Below are positions 17,241 to 25,337 of a stretch of DNA of 64,000 nucleotides, one piece after another. A program made the translations under genes and the position numbers. Source of the stretch: Selenomonadales bacterium (GTDB lineage: Bacteria > Bacillota > Clostridia > Christensenellales > QALW01). The notes beneath the pieces are model-generated. The model was not told the origin of the DNA. It was given only the letters and a program-made list of their open reading frames with translations, and made no database searches. The stretch is taken from positions 179,541 through 243,540 of the forward strand of contig QALW01000021.1 in the NCBI GenBank assembly GCA_003150515.1. Direction: 5' to 3'. Position 1 is the stretch's first letter, and each line of letters starts with the position of its first letter.

Positions 17241-18767
17241 TTACGCCTTAATCTGCCTATAAACTATAAGCCTTGTTCCCGCGGGCGGATTATCCGATAT
17301 TTCCGGATTTACTTCTTTTAAATCTTCAATGCCTACTCCCAGCTCCCGGCCTACGCTCCAAAGCGTATCTCCCGGCTGCATTATATAAATACATATCCCA
17401 TAGCCGTCCGGTCTGGTTTCGCCCGAATCCTCAACTGACAGCAGGACGTTGGCCGTTTTGCTCTCATATCCCATTAAATCTACGGTTATTCCAAACCGTA
17501 TTTCACATTCGCTGGAGCCAAGCAGGGCGGATACCATCTGCTCTACCGCAGTATTCACAAATATTTCCATGCCAGAGCGTATATCAGGGTTATCGAAAAT
17601 AAGTTCAAAATTAATAATCTGGTCAAAAGAACTTATTTCGCCCGTTCCCGAAGCAATATAAATTACATATACCCTGGCCGCCATATTAAGCAGCGCGCGG
17701 CCGTCCATAGCCGTAACGCTTTCAGCATAGGGCTGAGCAAGCACGGCGGAAATACGCGCCATGGGCGGCATGCCCTTGGGCAGAGAAGCGGCCACCCGCG
17801 CCGCAAGATTAGCCTGCGCCTGCACGGCGCATTTCTTATATTCAATCTCCTTTTGCACAAGAGCCAGCTCGTTCTGCGTTGAATATGCGTCCATGATAAG
17901 ATTGACGCTCTTCTGGCTGCAAGCGCTTGCGCAGGCGTTAATAAGGCATTCGCAGGTCAATATGCGGTATTCGCCCTGCTGGTTGGTTTCAATCTGTATA
18001 TTGCATTCCTCAACCATGGCGCATACGTCCGCTTCCATGCCCGCCCGCACAGGCGCCTCTATAACCCTGCTGAAAGGTATTTTATCCGCCACCTGCGCTA
18101 TCGGCTCATACTCGTCCTCGCAGTCGTATGTAATCCTGAGCACGATATCTCCCTCAAAGAGAATTTCATTATCCTCGCAGCGGGCTTCGCTTATAACGGC
18201 GCTGGCCTGAGTGCAGAGCACTCGTTTAACCTCAGGCATGCGGACCGAAAGCTCTATATCCTCCTTAACGCTGAAACGGGAATAAAACACGCCCTCGTTG
18301 ACCGTGCTTTCCACCTCGGCGGAGAGCACATGCACATTTTCATCCTGTATTTCGGATACCGCGCTGATATCCTCCGCAGTTATGCTCATAATCCGCAGCA
18401 GCAATTCTACGTCAAAGACTACGCTGCCTCCCTGAATAGCAGCCGTATAATCCTTAACGACAGGGCAAACCTTGATTGTGGCCTTGGGGCTCAGCCCAGG
18501 AAGCTTCGCAGCATAATCAAAGGCCTGGCTTCCGTTCACCCTCATAAGCGCATCCCCCTGAGAAACAACCGCGCAGCCCCGCACCGTTCCTTCCAGGATA
18601 CACTCCGAGGCAAGAGCCTCGCATCTTCCCATGCTTACTTCAACATCCGCTCCGAGCAAAACGGCTTGAGCGTCCGTGCTCGGCAACTGAGCAATTATCC
18701 GCACGCTGCGAGTAAACTCCGCTGCGGCGACCTCATCATAACGTAACTGTTCCATGGTTATATCCAT
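17241..18767 (-). CDS. sipL: SipL-like spore coat morphogenetic protein (DUF3794 + LysM)
   Basis: 508 residues. Three DUF3794-type beta domains (about 30-130, 170-270 and 300-420, each with a stretch like the LPGLSPKATIKVCPVVKDY segment) are followed by a C-terminal LysM domain (IYIMQPGDTLWSVGRELGVG ... NPPAGTRLIVY). This is the architecture of SipL, which in Clostridioides anchors the coat to the forespore together with SpoIVA. A strong ribosome site (GGAGGA) and a SigE-type promoter at 18819-18847 agree with mother-cell expression. Symbol given by architecture, not by alignment. Confidence 0.85.
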   Translation of the reverse strand: MDITMEQLRYDEVAAAEFTRSVRIIAQLPSTDAQAVLLGADVEVSMGRCEALASECILEGTVRGCAVVSQGDALMRVNGSQAFDYAAKLPGLSPKATIKVCPVVKDYTAAIQGGSVVFDVELLLRIMSITAEDISAVSEIQDENVHVLSAEVESTVNEGVFYSRFSVKEDIELSVRMPEVKRVLCTQASAVISEARCEDNEILFEGDIVLRITYDCEDEYEPIAQVADKIPFSRVIEAPVRAGMEADVCAMVEECNIQIETNQQGEYRILTCECLINACASACSQKSVNLIMDAYSTQNELALVQKEIEYKKCAVQAQANLAARVAASLPKGMPPMARISAVLAQPYAESVTAMDGRALLNMAARVYVIYIASGTGEISSFDQIINFELIFDNPDIRSGMEIFVNTAVEQMVSALLGSSECEIRFGITVDLMGYESKTANVLLSVEDSGETRPDGYGICIYIMQPGDTLWSVGRELGVGIEDLKEVNPEISDNPPAGTRLIVYRQIKA

Positions 18768-18818
18768 ATTCGCTCCTCCCTCGGCACAATCAAAATTTGT
18801 CCCATTAATTGTTATTAC

Positions 18819-18847
18819 ATTCTATAAACCCTTTAACTCAAATATGA
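18819..18847 (-). promoter_or_regulatory. SigE-type promoter of sipL
   Basis: Minus strand: TCATATT (18847-18841), 14 bases, TATAGAAT (18826-18819). Spacing and both boxes resemble the mother-cell SigE consensus (ATATT with CATACAAT). The assignment fits the gene's sporulation role. Confidence 0.55.
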
Positions 18848-18951
18848 CTGTTCATTTCAGGTTTTTTAAAATTTTATGCAGCCGTTTGCCCCCTTTGGGC
18901 CCGTGCTTAGAATTTATATGCAGCTTTTGTTAAATAATTTCAAAAAAACTA

Positions 18952-18981
18952 TTCACAAAACTCGCCGGCATATGCTATAAT
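18952..18981 (+). promoter_or_regulatory. promoter of GNAT gene
   Basis: TTCACA at 18952-18957 and TATAAT at 18976-18981, 18-base spacer. Confidence 0.55.
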
Positions 18982-19064
18982 ATAATCAATAAATTGTTGA
19001 TAACTGTTTTTAAGGCAGTATTATTCAAATTACTTGTCCGCCGAGCGAAGAAACGGAGTAAATT

Positions 19065-19607
19065 ATGGCCAATTACAGATTGAGTATAAGGAAAATCGAG
19101 CGCAGCGATATGCCGGCTATTATTGCCTGGGCAAGAAATCAAAATCTTATGAAATATCTTCATATATCTCTGCCTCAAACCGAACAGAACGGCAATCAAT
19201 GGTTCCAGCGTTCTCTTATAGACCGCACGCGCGACGATTTTGTTATTCACGCCGTAAACGAGGAAGGAGAACGCACTCCTATTGGTCTGCTGGGACTCTT
19301 TAATATAGACGAGGCCAATAAAAAAGCTGAATACTATATTCTAATAGGCAACAGTGATTTTGCACGAAGAGGCATAGCTTCCAGAGCCACTGCTGAAATG
19401 CTGGGCAACTGCTTCAAGCTGCTTAATTATAATAAAATTACAGTCATGGTGGATAAAGAGCATTATGACGCGCAGAAGCTTGCCGAAAAGCTCGGCTTTA
19501 AAAAAGAAGGGCTTCTTATTCAGGATATACTGCCGGAGGGCGGCGAATATATAGACCGCTTTATTTACAGCATAACCAAAGCGCAATATGAAGAATGGTC
19601 AAAATAA
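19065..19607 (+). CDS. GNAT family N-acetyltransferase (RimJ/RimL-like)
   Basis: 180 residues with a RimJ/RimL-like GNAT pattern: AEYYILIGNSDFARRGIASRA holds the acetyl-CoA loop at about 88-108, and DAQKLAEKLGFKKEG is the conserved C-terminal helix. It is a single-gene unit with its own promoter and a strong terminator, lying between sipL and spoIIIA, but nothing in it points to sporulation. Substrate unknown. Confidence 0.85.
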   Translation: MANYRLSIRKIERSDMPAIIAWARNQNLMKYLHISLPQTEQNGNQWFQRSLIDRTRDDFVIHAVNEEGERTPIGLLGLFNIDEANKKAEYYILIGNSDFARRGIASRATAEMLGNCFKLLNYNKITVMVDKEHYDAQKLAEKLGFKKEGLLIQDILPEGGEYIDRFIYSITKAQYEEWSK

Positions 19608-19621
19608 TACGCTGATTGTTC

Positions 19622-19646
19622 AGCCCGCTTAAGCGGGCTTTTTTTA
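19622..19646 (+). terminator. terminator after GNAT gene
   Basis: Palindrome AGCCCGCTTAAGCGGGCT followed by seven T residues. Confidence 0.9.
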
Positions 19647-19904
19647 TTTCTCCATTTATACAATGCAAGCAGAGCGCAGAATCTTTGCCAAAAGGCTGCG
19701 CCCTTTTTGCCCCGCGGGCATGAAAATTTCCAGCTCCGCTTTTATTTTCGCGGCTTTAAGCTGCCCTTAAACTCCTCCGTGCAAAAAGCCGCATAAAAGA
19801 ATTCCATCTCCTTTTTATTAAAAAATCACTTCTACAACATCCTGCGGGAGCATATTGTATTTCAGGAGGACAAACCCTCCCCATTAATAACGAGGACTGA
19901 TATC

Positions 19905-20840
19905 ATGAAAGAAATACTGGACATTCTTCCCGAGCGGATATCGGGCATGCTCTCAGCCGTATCCCCCGCCAAGCAGGCAGGAATCCGGGAAATACGCCTC
20001 AGAAGGGAAAAACCCATTCTGCTTAAGACGCCCGACGGCGAATACGGATTAAATAAAACCGGGCTGAGCAGATATGACGGCGAAAAATTCACCAGGGACG
20101 ACTGCGAACGCTTCTGGCGCCGGCTTACAGCCCATTCCCCCTATGCACTGGCGGTATGCGGACGTCAGGGATATATCACAATTCCGGGAGGGCATAGAAT
20201 AGGCCTATGCGGAGAAGCTGTAATTAAAGAAAACGATATACACCTTTTTAAAAACGTATCTTCCTTCCTGATAAGGATAGCTCATCAGGTGCGCGGATGC
20301 GCTCTGCCCCTTATAGACCGCATTACATATAATTCCAAGCCTTTGAGCTCGTTAATCATATCCCCGCCCGGCTGCGGCAAAACCACCATGCTGCGCGATT
20401 TGGCACGGATTTTTTCCGAAATGGGCTTTAATGTCTGCATAGCGGACGAGCGGGGAGAAATTTCATCGGGAAGGGACGGAATTGCCTGCCTGGATATCGG
20501 CCCCAGGACGGATTTTATATGCGGCGCGGACAAGGCGGACGGGATGAACATACTTTTGCGCAGCATGAGCCCAGATCTTATAATTACGGACGAATTAGGC
20601 AGCGCCGGAGAAGCAAGGGCCGTATTGGACGCCGCCGCCGCGGGAGTAAGCGTAATAGCCAGCGCGCACGGCGGCAGCCTTGACGGCATTCTGGCCCGCC
20701 CCAGTCTCTCAGGGCTTTTTGAAGCAGGCGTTTTCAGCAGATACATAATACTCTCGGATATACCCGGCCGTATTAAAGAAATTTACGACGCCGAAGGCCG
20801 CCCGCTTGAAACGCCCGGCGCCGGAAGAATGGTTATATAA
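19905..20840 (+). CDS. spoIIIAA: stage III sporulation protein AA, ATPase
   Basis: 311 residues. Secretion-type ATPase of the SpoIIIA-SpoIIQ channel that links mother cell and forespore. Walker A PPGCGKTTMLRD at about 149-160, Walker B-like LIITDELG (about 222) and a conserved GPRTDFI loop. First gene of the operon; the 250 bases upstream, after the previous terminator, hold no gene, and no convincing SigE promoter was found there. The gap to spoIIIAB is 110 bases, unusually wide for this operon. Confidence 0.95.
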   Translation: MKEILDILPERISGMLSAVSPAKQAGIREIRLRREKPILLKTPDGEYGLNKTGLSRYDGEKFTRDDCERFWRRLTAHSPYALAVCGRQGYITIPGGHRIGLCGEAVIKENDIHLFKNVSSFLIRIAHQVRGCALPLIDRITYNSKPLSSLIISPPGCGKTTMLRDLARIFSEMGFNVCIADERGEISSGRDGIACLDIGPRTDFICGADKADGMNILLRSMSPDLIITDELGSAGEARAVLDAAAAGVSVIASAHGGSLDGILARPSLSGLFEAGVFSRYIILSDIPGRIKEIYDAEGRPLETPGAGRMVI

Positions 20841-20950
20841 GAAATATTGCCGCGATAAAAAACTGCGCGCCGGAATTTTTCAGAACACGCGCCGCTATGA
20901 ATTAAGCGTCCGTCTCCATAAAAGCCTATGATAAAAAAGGAGAGTAAAAT

Positions 20951-21466
20951 ATGCTTTTAATTAAATTGGCCTGCTGCGCGCTGTTAATCTGGCTGTGCGC
21001 TTCAGTTGGACAAAAGCGAGCGCTTTCCGCGCGTTCAAAGGCGCAAAGCCAGCTTGAGCTTGCAGGCGCAATTCTCAAAATTAAAAGCCTTATCATTTAC
21101 GATAACGCAACTGTGAAGGAAATATTATCCTCCCCTTTATCTGAAAACAGTCAGGTCCGTCTTTATTTTGAATCAATCCGCCGGCAGCTATCGGATAATC
21201 CAGAGCTTTCTCTGGGCCAGGCAGCCCGCGGCGCGGCCATGAATAATGAATTAGAGCCCGTCAAAGAAGCTTTTTTAACAGCCGCGGACGGCTTAAAGGA
21301 AATTGAATGCGCAGACACGGAGCACAGCGCCGCCCGGCTGACTCTTGCATATGAAAGCATCAAAAACAGCGGAGACGCGGCCATGGAAATATATAAGCAA
21401 AAATCCTCTCTCTATCGCAGCATAGGCATACTTTCAGGCCTGTTAGCATCTATATTAATAATTTAA
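20951..21466 (+). CDS. spoIIIAB: stage III sporulation protein AB
   Basis: 171 residues. One N-terminal membrane helix (LLIKLACCALLIWLCASVG), a helical cytosolic or intermembrane body, and a C-terminal helix (IGILSGLLASILII). The fold is related to GspF-type secretion proteins. AAAAAGGAGAG precedes the ATG; spoIIIAC follows after 20 bases. Confidence 0.92.
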   Translation: MLLIKLACCALLIWLCASVGQKRALSARSKAQSQLELAGAILKIKSLIIYDNATVKEILSSPLSENSQVRLYFESIRRQLSDNPELSLGQAARGAAMNNELEPVKEAFLTAADGLKEIECADTEHSAARLTLAYESIKNSGDAAMEIYKQKSSLYRSIGILSGLLASILII

Positions 21467-21486
21467 GAATACTTAGGAGGCCGGTT

Positions 21487-21684
21487 ATGGACATAGATAT
21501 AATTTTTAAAATAGCTGCGGTAGGCATTTTAGTGGCCATACTTAATCAGCTTCTTAACAAAGCGGGCAAGGAAGAAATCGCCATGATGACTACAATCGCC
21601 GGCCTTATAATTGTGCTTCTGATGGTAATTGATATGATAAGCGGACTGTTTGAAACCATCAGACAGATTTTCGGGCTTTTCTGA
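21487..21684 (+). CDS. spoIIIAC: stage III sporulation protein AC
   Basis: 65 residues with two membrane helices, the normal size of this subunit (IDIIFKIAAVGILVAILNQL and ITIAGLIIVLLMVIDMI regions) joined by the conserved AGKEEIA loop. Component of the SpoIIIA channel in the mother-cell engulfing membrane. AGGAGG lies upstream; the stop is two bases before the spoIIIAD start. Confidence 0.94.
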   Translation: MDIDIIFKIAAVGILVAILNQLLNKAGKEEIAMMTTIAGLIIVLLMVIDMISGLFETIRQIFGLF

Positions 21685-21686
21685 CC

Positions 21687-22085
21687 ATGGGCGGAATATT
21701 TACCCTTCTGGGAATAGCCGTAACGGCCGTTATTGCTTCTGTTTTATTAAAGCGGGAAGGGGCGCATTGGGGATTAATTATTTCCGCGGCGGCAGGCGTG
21801 ATACTTTTTATTACCGTACTGCCCGAGCTTAGAGATATAATATCCGCTTTATCCGGGCTTGCCGACGTTTCCCAAATTGGCTCGGCATGGCTCTCCCCCC
21901 TGTTAAAAATAGTAGGAGTGGCTTTTTTAGGAGAATGGGGCGTGCAGTTATGCAAAGACGCCGGCGAAAACGCCATAGCGGTTAAACTGGAAATGGGTGT
22001 AAAAATCGTGCTGCTTGTGCTTTGCATACCAGTTATATCCCAGCTTTTAAATCTAATTACCTCTCTTTTAAACGGAGGAATATAA
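21687..22085 (+). CDS. spoIIIAD: stage III sporulation protein AD
   Basis: 132 residues, three to four membrane helices. It is related to SpoIIIAC and carries the family motif GVAFLGEWGVQLCKDAGENAIA at about residues 75-96. Its stop is directly followed by the spoIIIAE start codon. Confidence 0.94.
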   Translation: MGGIFTLLGIAVTAVIASVLLKREGAHWGLIISAAAGVILFITVLPELRDIISALSGLADVSQIGSAWLSPLLKIVGVAFLGEWGVQLCKDAGENAIAVKLEMGVKIVLLVLCIPVISQLLNLITSLLNGGI

Positions 22086-23240
22086 ATGTGCAAAAGATTA
22101 TGGATTATAATTCTTTTAGCTTTAACTCTTACAGCAATGGTTTTTCCCTCTCTTGGATCGCAGGCGAAGGATATTATCGACGAAAGCATAAAAGGCCTGG
22201 ATTTAACCGAATGGGAGCAATTTCTTAATACCCTGAGCGAGGACGAGCGCGCCCTGCTGCCCGAAGGCGGCGCTCAGAGCCTTATTGAGGATATTGTACA
22301 GGGAAAACTGGAATTAAGCTATGACAGCGTTTTGGAAGGACTGCTTTCCCTGCTTCTGCATCAGTTTTATAAATTGCTTCCGTTTATGCTGGAAATAACC
22401 GTGCTGGCCATTCTTGCTTCTGTTATTTCCAATCTTCAGAATAACGGGCAGGGAGTAAACGAGATTATACGCTTCGTGCTTTATGCCCTTATTGCGCTTA
22501 TATTATGCCAAAGCCTGTTTTCACTAGTAAGCTATGCAAAAAATACCGTAGAAAAAATAGGCTCTCTTATACAATTAGCTACTCCCATATTGCTGGCTTT
22601 GCTTATATCCATCGGGGCTTCCTCCTCTGCCGGAGTGCTCCAGCCCGATTCAGCTATATTGGTCTCAGGAGTAGGAAGCATTCTCGCCTCCTTTGTCATC
22701 CCCATAATTCTTGTAATGACCGTACTAGTTTTTTTATCCAATCTTTCCCCCAGAATAAAGCTGGGAGGGATAGCCGCCCTTATGCGCAGCGTTGCAAGCT
22801 GGACGATGGGCATTGTTTTTACAATCTTTGCGGGAGTGATTTCTATTCACGGGCTGGCGGCGGCCAGCTATGACGGCGTATCCCTGCGAGCCGTAAAATA
22901 TGCCATAAATACCGGTATCCCCATAATCGGAGGCATGGTGGGAGAAAGTATGAATATGGTGCTTTCCTGCACCCTTCTGATTAAAAACGCCGTAGGAATA
23001 GTTTCCCTGCTCTGCATGGCCGGGATAATGCTTGCTCCTTGCATAAATATAATAGCGTATATCTTTATGCTGAAATTCGGAGCGGCCGTTCTCTCCCCTA
23101 TTTCAGAGGGCAATATATCGAATTTTTTCAATCAGCTTGCCGATTCGCTGAAATTACTGCTTACAGCCGTCTGCGGAATGAGCGTTATAGCCATTATCCT
23201 GATTGGAATTATAATAGGCGCCGGCAATGCGGCGGTATAA
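22086..23240 (+). CDS. spoIIIAE: stage III sporulation protein AE
   Basis: 384 residues. Signal peptide at 1-27, an extracytoplasmic segment, then about eight membrane helices, giving the polytopic SpoIIIAE pattern. Conserved stretches include LIQLATPILLALL, LASFVIPIILV and the C-terminal GMSVIAIILIGIIIGAG. It is the largest membrane component of the SpoIIIA complex. GGAGGAATATAA lies directly before the start. Confidence 0.94.
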   Translation: MCKRLWIIILLALTLTAMVFPSLGSQAKDIIDESIKGLDLTEWEQFLNTLSEDERALLPEGGAQSLIEDIVQGKLELSYDSVLEGLLSLLLHQFYKLLPFMLEITVLAILASVISNLQNNGQGVNEIIRFVLYALIALILCQSLFSLVSYAKNTVEKIGSLIQLATPILLALLISIGASSSAGVLQPDSAILVSGVGSILASFVIPIILVMTVLVFLSNLSPRIKLGGIAALMRSVASWTMGIVFTIFAGVISIHGLAAASYDGVSLRAVKYAINTGIPIIGGMVGESMNMVLSCTLLIKNAVGIVSLLCMAGIMLAPCINIIAYIFMLKFGAAVLSPISEGNISNFFNQLADSLKLLLTAVCGMSVIAIILIGIIIGAGNAAV

Positions 23241-23254
23241 GAGGGAGCGTTAAT

Positions 23255-23704
23255 ATGGAATGGCTTACAGGATATGTAGTTAAAATATGCGCCGCCGCGC
23301 TTATTTCCTTTGTAGTAGATATGCTGCTGCCCGAAGGAAATATAAAAAGAACCGCACGCTTCTGCGCGTCTTTAGTAATAACCATAATAATATGCGCGCC
23401 GCTGATAAATCTTTTTACGCAGCAACAGACTGTTATAACTCCCCCTGATAAAAATCACAGCGTTCCTGATGAATATCAGATAAAACAAAGCGTGGAAAAG
23501 GCGATAACCCAGCTTATAAAAACAGTAGACGGATTTAATGAAGCACAGGTAACAGTGACCCTCTCAGACGGAAATCCGTATTCAGTAGAAATATATAAAA
23601 ATCAAAACGGCGCGCCCATAAACAAATTAAACGAACAAAAAATTATTGAGCTAATCTCTGTTCTATATAAAATTGATGAGAATAAGATTTATATAAGAGA
23701 ATAA
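23255..23704 (+). CDS. spoIIIAF: stage III sporulation protein AF
   Basis: 149 residues: two N-terminal membrane helices (VVKICAAALISFVVDMLLP and FCASLVITIIICAPLINLF) and a small soluble domain with a ring-building-like fold. The start MEWLTGYVV at 23255 is chosen for its GAGGGAG ribosome site; the frame upstream lies within spoIIIAE. Confidence 0.93.
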   Translation: MEWLTGYVVKICAAALISFVVDMLLPEGNIKRTARFCASLVITIIICAPLINLFTQQQTVITPPDKNHSVPDEYQIKQSVEKAITQLIKTVDGFNEAQVTVTLSDGNPYSVEIYKNQNGAPINKLNEQKIIELISVLYKIDENKIYIRE

Positions 23705-23719
23705 AACCATATATAAAGG

Positions 23720-24289
23720 ATGGATAAACCAATGAAAGGATTTAAGGAACTGGTAAACAAACTGAAAGGAATAAAGAACATTGAAATTATTCTGGCGGTG
23801 GCAATAGGAATCATAATACTCGTAATATATTTTTTCCCATCAGAAAATAAAAATAAGAATCAACAGACCGAATCGGGCATAACAATTAATACGAGCAGCG
23901 AACTTACAGACGAACAAAAGCTTAAAAACGTGCTATCGGAAATCAAAGGCGCAGGGAGGATAGAGGTGATGATTACATATGAATCCAGTCCGGAGCTGGT
24001 GCCTGCATTCAGCACCGACACTCAGGAGACCACCAATGTGCAGTCGGGACAGAACAGCACAACCGAGTCACAGACTGTTTCCCAGAATCAGAATCCCATC
24101 ACCATCAGCAAAGACGGAGAAAGCCAAGCGCTTATATTGGTGGAAAAAAAGCCGAAGATAAGGGGGGTGATTGTGGTTGCCGAGGGTGCTGCGGACTTAG
24201 GAGTAAAATTAAACCTGTATAGCGCCGTACAGACGGCATTGCAGGTGGACGCCAACAAAGTAGATGTTTTTGAAATGAATAAAAATTAA
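23720..24289 (+). CDS. spoIIIAG: stage III sporulation protein AG
   Basis: 189 residues. One membrane helix (IIILAVAIGIIILVIYFF region at about 24-42), a Ser/Thr/Gln-rich insertion at about 95-130, and a ring-building motif domain split around it (LSEIKGAGRIEVMITYE ... PKIRGVIVVAEGA). SpoIIIAG forms the large ring of the feeding-tube channel. Confidence 0.94.
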   Translation: MDKPMKGFKELVNKLKGIKNIEIILAVAIGIIILVIYFFPSENKNKNQQTESGITINTSSELTDEQKLKNVLSEIKGAGRIEVMITYESSPELVPAFSTDTQETTNVQSGQNSTTESQTVSQNQNPITISKDGESQALILVEKKPKIRGVIVVAEGAADLGVKLNLYSAVQTALQVDANKVDVFEMNKN

Positions 24290-24310
24290 TTATAAGGGAG
24301 TGTATGTAAA

Positions 24311-24814
24311 ATGTTCAAAATTAACCGTAAAACCATTGTGATTGCTTCCATGGTGCTGCTGCTACTTGTTACCGGCTTTTTAAATTGGAGATATACCCAA
24401 GCCAAAGCTGACGAGGATTTAAATAACAATAATAATATAACCAATCCGGACGACGGAGTAACCACCTCCAGCACCTTTTCAGATTACCGGCTGGAACGCG
24501 AGCGCACCCGCACCCAGGAAATAACCTATATAGACAGCATTATCAGCAACACGAACACTGACCAGGAAACGCTGGCGGAAGCACAGCTTATGAAGCTTGA
24601 GCTAACCGACACTATGGAAAAGGAAATGCTGCTCGAAGGACTTTTAAAGGCTAAAGGCTTTGAGGACGTATTTGTAACACTGGGTGATGAATCTATTAAC
24701 GTAGTAGTTAAAGATGCGGAACTGAATCAATCAGAAGTAGCGCAGATACTTGAATTAGTCCAGCGTGAAACCTCCGCTTCAGCCCAGAATGTTAAAATCA
24801 TTCCCACTACATGA
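24311..24814 (+). CDS. spoIIIAH: stage III sporulation protein AH
   Basis: 167 residues. An N-terminal membrane helix (IVIASMVLLLLVTGFLNW) is followed by an acidic linker and a YscJ/FliF-like ring domain (AKGFEDVFVTLGDESINVVVK). It binds SpoIIQ across the intermembrane space. Last gene of the operon; a terminator follows 14 bases after the stop. Confidence 0.94.
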   Translation: MFKINRKTIVIASMVLLLLVTGFLNWRYTQAKADEDLNNNNNITNPDDGVTTSSTFSDYRLERERTRTQEITYIDSIISNTNTDQETLAEAQLMKLELTDTMEKEMLLEGLLKAKGFEDVFVTLGDESINVVVKDAELNQSEVAQILELVQRETSASAQNVKIIPTT

Positions 24815-24827
24815 ATATATGTTATTT

Positions 24828-24857
24828 AGCAGGGTTAAAAATTAGCCCTGCTTTTTT
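24828..24857 (+). terminator. terminator of spoIIIA operon
   Basis: AGCAGGG (24828-24834) pairs with CCCTGCT (24846-24852) followed by a run of six T. Confidence 0.85.
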
Positions 24858-24888
24858 ATTTAAATAATTATGCCCCGGATATAGGCGG

Positions 24889-25164
24889 GGATGGCGAAAT
24901 GGCGCCCAGACCGGCATAAATGCCGGCCTGGGCGCCGGGGGCGCGCCGTTGGGCAAGCCTTAAGGCTTGCCCTTGGCCGAGCATAGCTCGGCCCGAGCGG
25001 CCTACGGCCGCTCAACGGCGCGCCCCCGGCGGCCCCCATTCAAGCGCCCTATAGGGCGCTTGAATGGGGGCCGCAAAAGAGCGTGCAAAGAAAGCAAGCT
25101 TTCTTTGCACGCTCTTTTGCGGGCAAGGCCTGCTTTGCAGGCCTTGCCCGCCATTTCGCCATCC
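24889..25164. repeat. branched palindrome B, five branches, 276 bp
   Basis: The outer stem GGATGGCGAAATGGCG (24889-24904) pairs perfectly with 25149-25164. Branches within it: a 9+6-pair hairpin at about 24901-24936; a cloverleaf whose 14-bp stem (24937-24950 with 25014-25027) holds three hairpins (24951-24972, 24975-24993, 24995-25013); then perfect hairpins of 21 pairs (25029-25074, loop TATA), 23 pairs (25073-25120, loop AA) and 13 pairs (25121-25149, loop TTT). Neighbouring stems overlap by a few bases at their junctions. It lies between the convergent spoIIIA and hydrogenase operons. Confidence 0.92.
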
Positions 25165-25182
25165 TAGCCCCTTGCTCTAAAT

Positions 25183-25293
25183 TTCAAAGCCGGCGCAGCA
25201 TGCGGCGTTTGGCAGGCTAATAGCCTGCCCGGCCGAACTTTGTTCGGCCCGCGGCCGCAGGCCGCAAACGCCGCATGCTGCGCCGGCTTTGAA
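25183..25293. repeat. branched palindrome C (cloverleaf)
   Basis: A perfect 28-bp outer stem (25183-25210 with 25266-25293) encloses GGCAGGC/GCCTGCC (25211-25229, loop TAATA), GGCCGAAC/GTTCGGCC (25231-25249, loop TTT) and GCGGCC/GGCCGC (25251-25265, loop GCA). It shares with palindrome A the inner stem end CGGCGTTT/AAACGCCG and the hairpin order, while the rest of the outer stem and all loops differ. It lies 19 bases after palindrome B and 45 bases from the end of the hydrogenase gene. Confidence 0.92.
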
Positions 25294-25337
25294 TCAAACC
25301 TTCATGCAGCAAACCCAAAAATCTGCTAAACTCACTT

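Noticed and set aside
24967..25167. 66-codon open frame inside palindrome B
   Set aside because: It arises from the GC-rich inverted repeats, has no ribosome site and reads as arginine/alanine-rich low-complexity sequence.
24889..25293. CRISPR array or tRNA cluster suggested by many short repeats and cloverleaf shapes
   Set aside because: There are no equal repeats with regular spacers, and the hairpins lack tRNA features such as TTCRA loops or CCA; they are perfect palindromes.
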